From positions 124,001 to 188,000 of the forward strand of contig JADDOH010023150.1 of assembly GCA_016648135.1 (NCBI GenBank): a stretch of DNA of 64,000 bases, in the 5' to 3' direction. Source of the DNA: Agrypnia vestita (taxonomy: Eukaryota; Arthropoda; Insecta; Trichoptera; Phryganeidae). Shown one piece after another: positions 25,001 to 37,000 of the stretch. Positions within the stretch are counted from its first letter, which is position 1. Each line of letters starts with the position of its first letter. The position numbers and the translations under genes were made by a program. The notes beneath the pieces are model-generated. The model was not told the origin of the DNA, made no database searches, and worked only from the letters and a program-made list of their open reading frames with translations.

Positions 25001-28000
25001 CTCTTTACACAGCATCTTTACATTCTATATTTATTAAAGTACATAGGTATATAAATAATTCATTTTTTATCAGATTCCGAGACGCTTTGTTTCGTTCGTC
25101 TCGCCATTTACTATTCATCACAGAAAAAACTCTATAAAACCGATTAAGTTATTTAATACGATTTCTAGTACTTTTTTTTTACACCCAATCCGCCTTAGGC
25201 CCGGTTGTTTCAAGTTCGATCAAAGTAAGCGGTCGAGCAAAGCATAGATTTTTACGAAAACGGATCGTCTGATTGGTGGAGAACGTAAAAATCTATGCTT
25301 TTAAAGAACGCTTACTTTAATCCAACTTGAAACAACCGGCCCTTACACACAACACACAAGAAGTTTTTACAGTAACATTGACAATGTTGCCATTTGAGGT
25401 TAGGTTGCGTTCAAAAACGAGCGTTTATGTGGCGACCGCCACGGGGTATTTTCACAGAATAAAGATATAAAGGTACATTCCTCAATTATTGAACCTATTC
25501 GGCAACAATCGATAACGTCATCGATCCCAGAAACTCTCTCGTTACGTTTTATGCAAAAATTCTTACGAGTGACCTTTTTTGTATGTTTTATGTAAAATGA
25601 ATCCCCGAGAAATCGAATCATCCGAAATAAAGTATTTTCGCATACTTTATTTTTCTCATATATTATATAGTATAATTACCCGAAATAACGTACAATACTT
25701 TATAATAAAGCGCGGGTAGCAACCCTATTCGAGATCTAAGCAAATTACTTTTCCTGAGGATATGCTCCGGTTATATCAGCTGATTATCAGAAAAATCTGT
25801 GGCATTCTGCGTAATATTGTTATTGTTGTATATCCCACACACGTTTAATAAATGTAATTAGTTTCATCTCTGTGAGACTTCTGTAATTTATCTTAATTCA
25901 GTTTTTCAGTTTCAGTGCCGATAAATCGGCGTTTATTAGTTCAATAACTTTTATAACAGCTTGCATCAAAACATAATTAATGTTTAGAATATTTACAGAG
26001 TTTATGAATAAGATAGCAACAAATACAATATACAATTTTTTGTATGCAGGCCTTCTCTACCTCGCTAGGTACATAAAAATTCCTGTTCTGATGTACGTAG
26101 CCATTCCATTCATTGAGACTCCATTTAAATATTCAATTTCATGGTACGTAATTAGAAGAATAAAAGAAAAATAAAGTAAAGTAATTTAGAGTAAAAAGTA
26201 TATAAATAAATAAGAAATAAAAATATAAGTAAAGTAAAAAATATATACATGTATGAACAAACAAAAGTGTAAATAAATAAATTAAAGTAAATTAATTCCA
26301 AGGTTGATTATATAAGAACAAAGTACAGAGTTAATGTTCAGTAAATAAACACCTAGAAAAGCCTAGAAGCCACGAGAGTCTTCTCCTAAACACTAGAATA
26401 ATACAGAAAGTTCAATAATATCAGATTTCGGATATAAATACGGACGCGCCGTGGTGGTTGTTGCAGACGTGTTTGACAGGTCGACCACGAGTGGTCTTTC
26501 GACACCTCCTTCGAATTCCTAGATTCAAGACCGGATGTATTTTATCCCAAAGGCATCGAAAAACTCGTAGGACGTTGTAAATAATTAAAGAAAATACTTT
26601 ATTGACTCATTTACTGTTGGCTCCTCCTGTCTTCTTAATTTGGAAAAAAGTAACCCATAAAAACCAAGTTATTACAATAATCCCTTTCTCATTTTCGGGT
26701 TTCGTGACTACCATATGCGTCGGAATCTCCGTACAACTTGTATGAAAAACCATTAAAAATTTGTAAAATCCAAAATTATACTATAATTATTATTTTTTAA
26801 ACGAAAATTTGATAGATCTTCTTGATCGTCGCCACGAGTCTGCTTGCCAAGTTTCAGCTCGATTGGATCACGGGAAAAGGGTCAAAAATCGATCCAAAGT
26901 TTTTCGTCAAGCAAGCGGACGCCACGAGTTAATATAAAGGGAGTAAAAACGGAATTAAGTCTTATTTGAAATTGCTTCTTTCAGAGTTCATACAAAGCGG
27001 CAGTGGTGGAGTATCCAGTGAAGGTGACCTCCTCCAGTATCGAAGAAAGTATTCAGGAGAATGTACTGAAGCATGTCAGCTACATAAAGCAGGCTGCTAA
27101 GCAGGTAACTCACCGTGCACTAACTTCTAACTCATTTTCTATGAGAAATCATACTTCCTACCTGTAGGTGACAGTGCAAACACGGACATCCCTAGAGCAC
27201 AGGCAATGCTTTAAGGCGGTGCTTTAAATTTTGATTTAAAGAGATATTACAATTACCGTCTTGTATAAAAATGAGGAAAATAATAGTGTAAGAGAAATTT
27301 AAGGCTTATTATCGTAACACACGGTTAATACGCCTTAACAAATAATGACATATAATTCTTTTCTGACCCAAAAAATATAAAACACAGGCCGCAAAAAACT
27401 CTGTTATCAGTAGAATTATAAACTTATTCTTGCAACAAGAGAATTCCCTTGGCATCACAGGCTTAAAACCAAACGCACGCACGCACGCACACACACCTAC
27501 ACATACACACACACCGGTCAAAAATGACGCCTTTTTCATGTCGGTTCCTAAAGTATGCAAAATTTGGTTAAGATCTGTCATAATATTACGTCTGGTGTAG
27601 ATTTGTATAGAAAATGTATCGTGGGGATAGAATGGGCTAAAGGGGAACTAGGAGTAATGTCTATGATAAAAAAATAAAAAATGCATCGTGGGAAGAAGGT
27701 GAGATAAAGGAAAAAGTTGCGGACAGACAGACAACAACATTATTCTTATTTGGGATGTTGGCACGAACCGGGGCTATGTTTGCATGCATTTAAGGAGTTG
27801 GATTCTGAGCCCTGATTGTTCTTATTGTTTTCATGTTCCAGGGCGTAGATATAATAGTATTCCCAGAGTCCATCCTCAACAGTGGATTCTCAGGAGACAG
27901 GAACCGCACCATCCAGCATTCATTTTTCCTTCCCGACCCCAGTGAAGAGGCATCTCCCTGCGACTCGAGACCCGCAGAACTTCATCAGGTATTTTTTTTT

Positions 28001-31000
28001 TTTGCATTACAGATCGCTCCATTTACAATTCAAGTATACCTTGGAGTAGCTAAATGGAGGCGATCCGCTGCTTGATGCATTCAATGCTATCATTAAATAC
28101 ATCGACATGATCGCTCAGTTCATTTAGGAGTTGCACACTAGGCGTTATGGTGTGCTATTCATTACATCCGTTCAGCATTTTGAGACATGAAATAGCGCGT
28201 GACCTCGATATCGCAAATAATTGTTTGGTACAAACAGGGCACAATTCTCTAGCAGGTTCGGGGCATCAATTATATTTCTTAAAATTTTAACCCCCAACAT
28301 GACTAGGCCCTCCTGTCTGCACGACTCGAGGCATTCCCTCAACAGTACTTTATGTATGTTCGTAGTCATTAAATAGTGAATTTACAACATGCATCAACTA
28401 AACCAGATCAATTAGCAATGCACAGGTGCAGTTTTTTCTTCTCATAGTGCCATCTCCCATTACGACTCTATTCACCGCCGCACGGAACAACTCAGTCCAG
28501 TCTTGTACCAGTCCCTCAAGTTACGCAGCCATTGGATGCGGCGTCTTTCTACGCTTCTTTTACCACTTATTTTCCCCTGGATGATGAGTTGGTTTAGACT
28601 ATATTTTAGTTCTCTCATAACATGTCCGAGATACTCCAGCTTTCTTATCTTGACAGTCCGCAGCACTTCTCGGTCTTTTTCCATGCCCCGGAGGACTTCA
28701 TCACCCTATCCACCCAGGAATCTTTCTACATGCGTCTATAGCCAAGTCTCAAAATCGGAGCACATCTCTGGGAATGTATCATCTTGAAGGACGCACGAGA
28801 GAATATGGTTAAGGTTAATCGGTTCGTCCCGGAATAACGATCTCCTGAGCTGTGAAAGAAACCTGAGACTCTTCCGAGAGTTCATTAGAGTATGGGTCTC
28901 CCGCTGGGAGATTTAAGGAAGACCAGCTGCCGGGGAGAGCTGAGAGAGTAATCTCTATGATGCTCTCCTGTGGCTTGTTGTGACCTGGACAGAGTGAATT
29001 CCCACTGGTCCGTGGTCGCGGTAGCGGGACCAAAATATATTTGTGACGTCTTTTCTCCCCTTCTGGGAGTGGCTGTAAATATTATGGTCGCCTTTACTGC
29101 TTTTCTGTCGGGCTATCGAGTAGCACGTACACGTATTATAAGATATCAAGGTATTATTTTCATTTCTTTGATTGTTGATGATATGTACATTTTTTTTTTT
29201 TTCATTAAATAAACTTGAAACCCAACAGATGCAGAAAGGGATGGAAAGTCGAAGTTTGTAAACTTTGATCAATAATAAAGTCACGGGATGATTTGCTGAG
29301 AGGAACTGGTAAGGAAGTAGACACTTCCATAACAGTTCCGGGATAAGGTGGGTCTCCGCCCCTTTCTGCTTCTCTTATTATATCTCAAAACCCTCGATTT
29401 TGCTGACTAGTCCTTGGTTTAGTGTCCATGCCTCCACCCCGTATGGCAAAATATAACGTCCTAAGCTGTAGGCTTAGTTCACGGTTAGAGAGTAATGATC
29501 TCTTTCTGAGAAACGCACTGCCTACTCTATTCGAGCTCTTAAAATAGCTCGAAAAACCCGATAAATAGCTTCAAGATTTAGTTAATTTGTATTATTATTC
29601 GCAAAAATAAAATAAAATGGATAAATAAAAAACATATGAGCGCTTTGGATTATGAACGCATTTTAGGAACGAATTATGTTCGCAATCCGAGGTTTAACAG
29701 AATCTATCTCTTTTAGATCTGTTTTATGTCTCGAAATCACAGTTTATGGGGAGTTATAAATATATATCACTTTGGTCTAAGGTGAAAATTTTGAAACTTA
29801 TGATGTTTATTATAAAAAGTAATTCGTAAAAGTGTCAAAGCTGTTAGAGCTGATGCACTGGTGACAGTAGACTAGACTAGTCTAGCCGCATGTAGAGTAA
29901 TATCGAAGACTCTAAGGAATCGGAAAAAATATAAGGTAAAAAATAGTCGGGTCTTTCAAAAATAATTATATTTGAAATTACGAAAATACATACATTGGAA
30001 TAAACAAAAATAATCTTTAAAGTCAACCATTGCCACAAGTTTATCTTTAAACAATACGTGATGAGATTTATGTTGAAACAGCAACCGCTGTTGGAGCATT
30101 TGCGTTGGGGTCGCGTTGTTCTCTGACCTGGATGCGGTCTGAGAAGTTAATTTTGACCTGTCGGACCATCATGTTGGGGGTCAGGAAGTCGCTCAATGTC
30201 CCCACACCAGCCCTCCCCACGCGATCGAAGGGATACCCCATGGAGCGCTTGTCCGGGTACAACTTGTCTAGCGCTCCGCAATAACTGTAGGCGTCGTCGC
30301 ACAGCCCGAGCTCCTGGTGGGCGACTTTGTCCTTTGCGTGGTCGGAAACCATCACGAACAAGTCGAAAGGCATGCCTGCCGCCTTTCCTTTGGGTATCAG
30401 CATGTTCTGGGGCCAGCCGCAACCGCAGAAGGTCGATTGGTTTTGGTCCTTAGTGTCTGCAGGCTGATACGCGTTGAGGCCGTTGTAGGTTCTCTCGTAA
30501 GGAATCGTCACGGAGGAATCGTCCGACTTACGTACGATGACGTTAGATCCCTTTTTAAGCGACACTTTGAACTTGTCTAGCTCGATCATCAATATCCTCT
30601 GCTCCTCGAATGTTAACACGCGGCCTTGCTCGTCGGTTTTGGGGGCCATGAAGATGCGCACGGTGCCCCATACGTGCGAGGCCCCCGCGTTGTCTACGTC
30701 GATAGTGTAGGTGAAGGCTTCGTTCTGCAGGTATGTAAAACGGATGAGTGTCCGACCGTGAGGCGAAAAATCCAATCCTCTAGACGCATCTACGTCGCTT
30801 TGCTCCCAAAACGTGTACAGTTCATTAGGAGCTTTGCTCGGAACCTCGACTTTCAAAGCGGTCACGGTTATTTTCGGATAGGTCAGATTTATAGCGTCGT
30901 ACGCGGGAAGAGAATTCTTGTGAGTCGTGAACAGGTCGTCTATGAACTTGTGCCAGCGATAGAAGACCGGGTCCCTCATGGCTGTCGCGGTGTCTCCCAT

Positions 31001-34000
31001 CACGCTGAAACTCTCCAAGAACCTTCCTTGCGGGTCGTGACAGAGCGCTATGAAGACGTGTCCCATATTATGCAAGTCTCCGAACAATTGGCTATTTGGC
31101 GTCAAAATTGACGCTTCGAACATATTTCCCAAAATATCAATTCCGGTCACTTCGTCGAGAATAATATTCGCCCCTTTATCGTCCACCAACGACCCGTTCT
31201 TTATGGCTTCCTGCAGGTTGCCCAGCCAATATTTCAAGACTTCCAACTTCAAACTGAACTGATCCAAGGGGCGATCTATGTCACCCACCGGAGTATCGAC
31301 GAATCGCGGAGGCCAGGTACGGTTGGCTGTAGCTAAATTAAGCTTAGGGAAGTATCCTTCCTTGATGGTATCTTGGAAGATGTCGTACGCGGTTACAGTC
31401 GGCATTCCGTTGCTGAATCGTTCGGCGTTGTACCTGGCGAGGATCTGGTGATGCATGTAATAGAACAGCTCACCCCGCCTGTCCTTGGCGACGATGCTGC
31501 GGTCGCTAGCGGTAAACGGATAGACCAGATGCCAGTGCCAATGATGGAGGTTGATGCCGATGTCCTCTCGGAAGTAGGCGACGGCCTGCTCCGGTTCCCG
31601 ATCGCTGGCCGTGAACTGCTGGGGTATAACGATCGGTTGTCTGGACTCTTGCGGGATGATGATGGCCTCTTGGCGGGCTGTCATAATTAGTTTGCTGTCG
31701 ACAAACTTTCCCGGGAAGCAGCTTAGAAAGTTTGGAATGCCAATGTCCTTCGTGTCGGATCTGTGGAGCAGCGTCACCGACATGGCGTAGTTGAAAAGGT
31801 AGGGGTTCAGCCTGTCGTGGCAGTACGCCGCCAAGGAGGTGAGGTCCTGGGTGTTCCTAGTTTGCATGAAGATGTCGATGAGACTCCCGGCGATATCCCG
31901 GTGCCTGCGGAGGAACAGGGTGAAGTTTTCAGACATCCCCAGAGAAAGCGGTATCTTGAGGTCCGGGATGCTGGTGTTTTGGATTGTAATCGTTTTGGCG
32001 CCTTTTACTCTGAATCTCTTTCTCAGCTGTTCCTTGACCTTCCTCTGGCGGGTCTTGTAGAAGTTGTCCGGCATGTCGAAGATAAAAGAACCGTTTTCGC
32101 CTCTCGGCATGAACAGCGGTTCCGTCGGTCGGTCGAACAAGAGGCAGATGGCGTCCACGTCGATGTTATCCTTCTCCATTTTGCTGTAGCTGTGTTGACC
32201 CAAGATTGCACTCGATCGGTGGTGTACTGACTGAAAAAGGCTGAGAACTCCCTTTTAAACCGAAATCGAAGCGTGGTGCCTTGTGCATCATAAAAACAAT
32301 CTTATTTTTTCCGTTTTTTCCTTACTGCGGTTTTAATTGCAACTTTTTCTAGTTTTACTGAATTGCAACTTTGTGTACGATTACTGATAAAACAATAGTT
32401 CATTTGTTTATCTGTTGGTTGAGATTATTTGTTTAGATTGTACTATTATAATGATACTTCAATTAGTAAAAAGAATTATTGTTTATTAATTTGATACCTA
32501 CTGCCGACATGCCGATAGTTATTTACCATTCTCTTCTCACTCGCACTTTTCACATGGCCAAACCATCTCAACGACCCTTTCTTAATTCTATTTACAATCT
32601 CCCCCAAGTCAATCAAACTCTCTATAACATAAAGCGATTTCATCTCTACCACATTCTATAGAATTTCATTCTCTTTTTGCCAAATTTAGGCTTCGTCACC
32701 ACATTAGCGCTGGCGCCAAAACTCCGATTTTTTCATTGAAAATTTGCACATTGAAAACTGTACGTTATACGTCACTTGTATGTATTGAATTTTTAATATA
32801 ACATGTCTTTGAATTTCAGGCTTTAATTGCTTTATCGTGCGAAGCGAGGTCTTCAAAAATGTACATTGTGATCAATGTCTCCGAAAAGCGGAGCTGTCCA
32901 GACGGCTCGGACACGCGGCCATGCTCGGAGGACGGATATAATCTGTACAATAGCAATGTTGTATTTGACAGGAAAGGAAGATTAATTTCCAGGTATTCAT
33001 TTTAATAAAAAAATAATTGTGTTATACTAGCTTCACCTGGCGTGTATTTAGGTACTCAAAGCTTTTGGGATTTATTGCGTAATAATATAAATTTGATAAC
33101 AACTATTTGTAAGTGATGATATACAGTAAAACCCCGATGATTCGAAATTCGCCATAATTCGAAATTTTTCAAACCATAATAAGTTCCAAAATGATAACTT
33201 CATAGTAAATTAACCAAGATAATTCAAAAACCCCGGTAATCCGTAACTCGAAATCATTTTTAGTTCCATGGTAGGTACATTTTAGTTAACATAATTCGAA
33301 ATATTTTTGAAATTTGGCATAAATATGTCGATTTTTTCGCAAGTGAGAACAACAAATATATCAACATTGGGTACTTTAGCAATAAAAATGTTGCAATCTT
33401 TATAATAGCATAATAAATATTTCGTTTTCGAAATGATTTCTTGAAATAGGCAAAACTACAGACAGTTTTTCATTAAAATAATGGCTTTTTCATGAGTTTG
33501 ACGAATTCAAATTCAAAATTCAGCGCGTTTTGGCAAATTTCGCAATTGCTTCGCGATTTTTTGGTACCTTGAATTTCGAATTAACGAGGTTCTACTATAT
33601 ACGATGCGTGATGATAATATCTATGTATGATAATAATGATGTTATTCAATTTTGAATAGAAAATATTCATTAAATTTGGGTGAAATGTCAACAGTTAAGG
33701 AGATAAGAGACATCAAAATTTGCATTTTTTTCAGTATTTCTGATTTATCTTCTGTAAAGCGTTGGACTATTCAGAAAGTAACTTACATTAAATATTAAAA
33801 TATCAGTCTGCAGCTGGCTGGGTGGTGCTTCTTACGTGACACTGTGAAACACTTTTTGTATTTAAAAGGTGATGGTGTAGAATCGCGCACGCCATAATTA
33901 ATTTTCTTAAACTGGTCCAAATATACTCCTTATTTCTTCTCAATACCTATGTTTTTTGTTTGGAAAACATTAATAACCTCGCAGGACTATATTCCTGCCT

Positions 34001-37000
34001 TCATTACGAGTCGAAAATGTTCAAGCTATCATGACCTAATATCAATATAAGGAGATATGCGACATCAATGTTTGCATCGTTTTTCAATATTTCTGACTTA
34101 TTTTTTGTAAAACGTTGGACTATCATTACAGTAACTTATATCGAATATGAAAAATTCATTCCCTTTAATACAAGTCAAATAAAATAATAAAAACCTTTGA
34201 ATTCCAATTGGAAAATTTTCAAGGTTTTTATCATTTTATTTAACTTGTATTGAAACGAATGAATTTTAATAATAATCGATATGAGTTACTTTAATGATAG
34301 TCCAACATTTTACAAAAAATAACTCAGAAATATTTAAAAAAATGCAAACTTTGTTGTCGCATATCTCCATAACTATTGATATTAGGTCATGATAGCTTGA
34401 ACATTTTCGACTCATAATGAAGGCAGGAATACAGTCCTGCGAGGTTATTAATGTTTTCCAAATAACCCTGTATATATGAAAGAACTGGTCTAACAAGCTT
34501 AACACGCAATTAGTTGTGATTTAACTAACTAACTAACTAACTTACCATCACGCTGTTTCCCCGTGGAGGAAGGCAGAGAGGATAGAGCGCCATACTCTTC
34601 TGTCCTGACATGCAACTTTCGCTTCCTCTACATTCATACATCTTCGCATGCAAGCTCGACGGTTGTTCAGGTTTCTAACAGGACCATCTTCCAGTATCTG
34701 GTTAATCTGGTCACGCCACGTCTTCCATGGTCGCTCTCTCTTTTGATTCAATGCAGAGTAAAATGTATCATCAAAGTGATTTTTGTACATTTAATCTGAA
34801 ATAATTTTTGTAACAGGTATCGTAAAACACACCTGTTTGGTCAGAGACAATTCAACACGACTGCAACACCAGAAGTGGAAACATTCACGACAGACTTCAA
34901 TGTGACGTTTGGTCACCTCATCTGCTTTGATCTGCTGTTCAGGCATCCATCCACTCAGCTGCTGGAAGAGAGAGGCGTGAAGAACATTATTGTTCCCATG
35001 ATGTGGTATTCCGAACTGCCTTTCTTAACTTGTAAGTACAGCTTTTACTCAAACTTTCAAATACTATAAACAAATTAACGCTGAAAATTACACATCACGC
35101 CAAGCGTAATTACTTATTTTTTAATTTTAATTTTAATTTTATTTTTTAATTTAAAGACTATCGACAGGTCAGAATGACCCTAATGGATAGTCATTTAGGA
35201 CAAGGTGATTAGTACAGTTACAATTTACGATGATACATTAAAATAAAACATGAATACATTATACAATATAAGTATACTACAGTAAGTGATTACAAGATGA
35301 ACGAAGTTCACATTCTCCGCACGACATAATAGGCATGTAGGCTCCCAGGTCAACTAAGTCAGAAAATGTGTACCCGCGCTTTGAGGCTATAAAATTTTTG
35401 TTTAGGTTGATTTCCGAAGAGTCCGTCTTACACGCTCAAACTATTTTCAGTCAGGAGCGATATAATTTCTCTTTTAAACTGAGGTTGTGTCGTGTGAAAT
35501 ATGTCAATGTTGGGGTTACATGACGTGATCTCGTTGTACTGGTTTAGCATTCTAGATAGAAGAGAGAAATAACCTATGTTGGTGTTGTAGACCTTTGTGT
35601 GGAATAGTGTTTGGGATCTCAGAGACCGGGCAGGTATATTAATATCTATTTGCGAGAGTATTGAGGGCGAGTCTAGTTTGATGTTTACTATTTTGTGGAG
35701 TGTCATAAGGTCTGTGATTTTTCGTCTTTTTTCTAATGAGATTATATGGAAATTTTCGAGTCTTTTGTCATATGTATCGAGCAACTCATTTAGGCCTTGT
35801 CTGTGTGTCAGTGATTTGTGCATGGTTAGACCCTGCACATATAAGGTTAAACATGATTTTCAATTCCGTATATTTTAAATTATTGTACCTTTTGTAGAAG
35901 ACCATCCTTATCATCAGATAGTCAAAAAATAGAAGTTGTAGTCACTTTTATATTACAGCTCTCCAGTACCAGCAGTCCTGGGCCTTCAGTCGCAACGTAA
36001 ACCTTCTGGTCGCCGGAGCTAACAATCCCGCATTAGGTTCGGGAGGCAGCGGGATATACTCGGGGAAACACGGAGCTGTGTCGGCATTCATATCTGGGAA
36101 GACTGATGAAAGTTTATTGATTGCTTCACTAGATGGCACATTATCAACTGATGGTATTGACCTGTCAATTTTCATTCTAATTTATGATTATTTAACTGTA
36201 AATGGTTACGGATATTTTATACGAACGGTATATTTTTCCGAGAAATGATTCTTGACGTTTCTTTGAAGTTGTATTCAACGAAACGTCGAGAATCGTTTCT
36301 CGGAAAAACATACGGTTCGTATAACATATCCGTAACCATTTACGGTTAAATATGTCTAACGACCGTAATAATAACCTTGACTTATTTATGATTACTCCCT
36401 TTATATTACTCGAGGCGTCTGTCTGTTTGTTTCTTTGACGCAAAAACTTTGGATCGATTTTGAACCCTTTTCCCATGATCCAATCGAGCTGAAACTTTGC
36501 AAGCAGGCTTGTGGTGACGATCAAGAAGATCTGTCAAATTTTCGATAAAAAATTTAATAATTATAGTACAATATTGGATTTTTAGAAATTTTTAATGGTT
36601 TTTTCATACAACTTACTCAGTTGTATGAAAATATTTTGACGCATCTGGTAGACACTAAACCTGATTATAGTATAATTTTGCATTTTTGGAAATTTTTTAT
36701 TACTCCCTTTCGCAGCGTCGCCCGATCGAAGGTTAAGCGCCAAACCAGTTTCCACTAGTAAATGAGAAAGCGAGTACAATGTGGGTTAGTTTTTTTTTAT
36801 CTGTTAAGGCATTCAGTTTAAATTCAAATACATAGCAGTAGCCTAGTCATAGTCATAACCTAGTCATAATTTGCCTTTTGATTACATCGTACAATTTCCG
36901 ACACATATCCGTCCAGAGCTCTAAGATCTCGTTGAGCATTGTGGAATCTGTTAGTATATGTATTTACAGCAGGATAGGAAGTAAACGTTGCTGAAAGTTT

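Noticed and set aside
28955..29284. 109-codon minus-strand frame
   Set aside because: It runs through the poly-A-like end of an inserted element and has Lys-rich low-complexity translation; not a gene.
30626..31111. 161-codon plus-strand open frame
   Set aside because: It is the antisense of the PPO coding sequence; no domain, and codon pattern follows the PPO frame. The same applies to 31763-32230, 31373-31690 and 30196-30580.
32180..32203. Eight extra N-terminal codons for PPO
   Set aside because: They would need a TTG start; the first ATG in frame is at 32179 with a good context and fits the normal PPO N-terminus.
36154..36240. Continuation of vanin-like exon 6 beyond 36153
   Set aside because: The frame stays open but enters the Penelope-like hairpin; ending at ATG/GTATTG is required to join exon 7 in frame.
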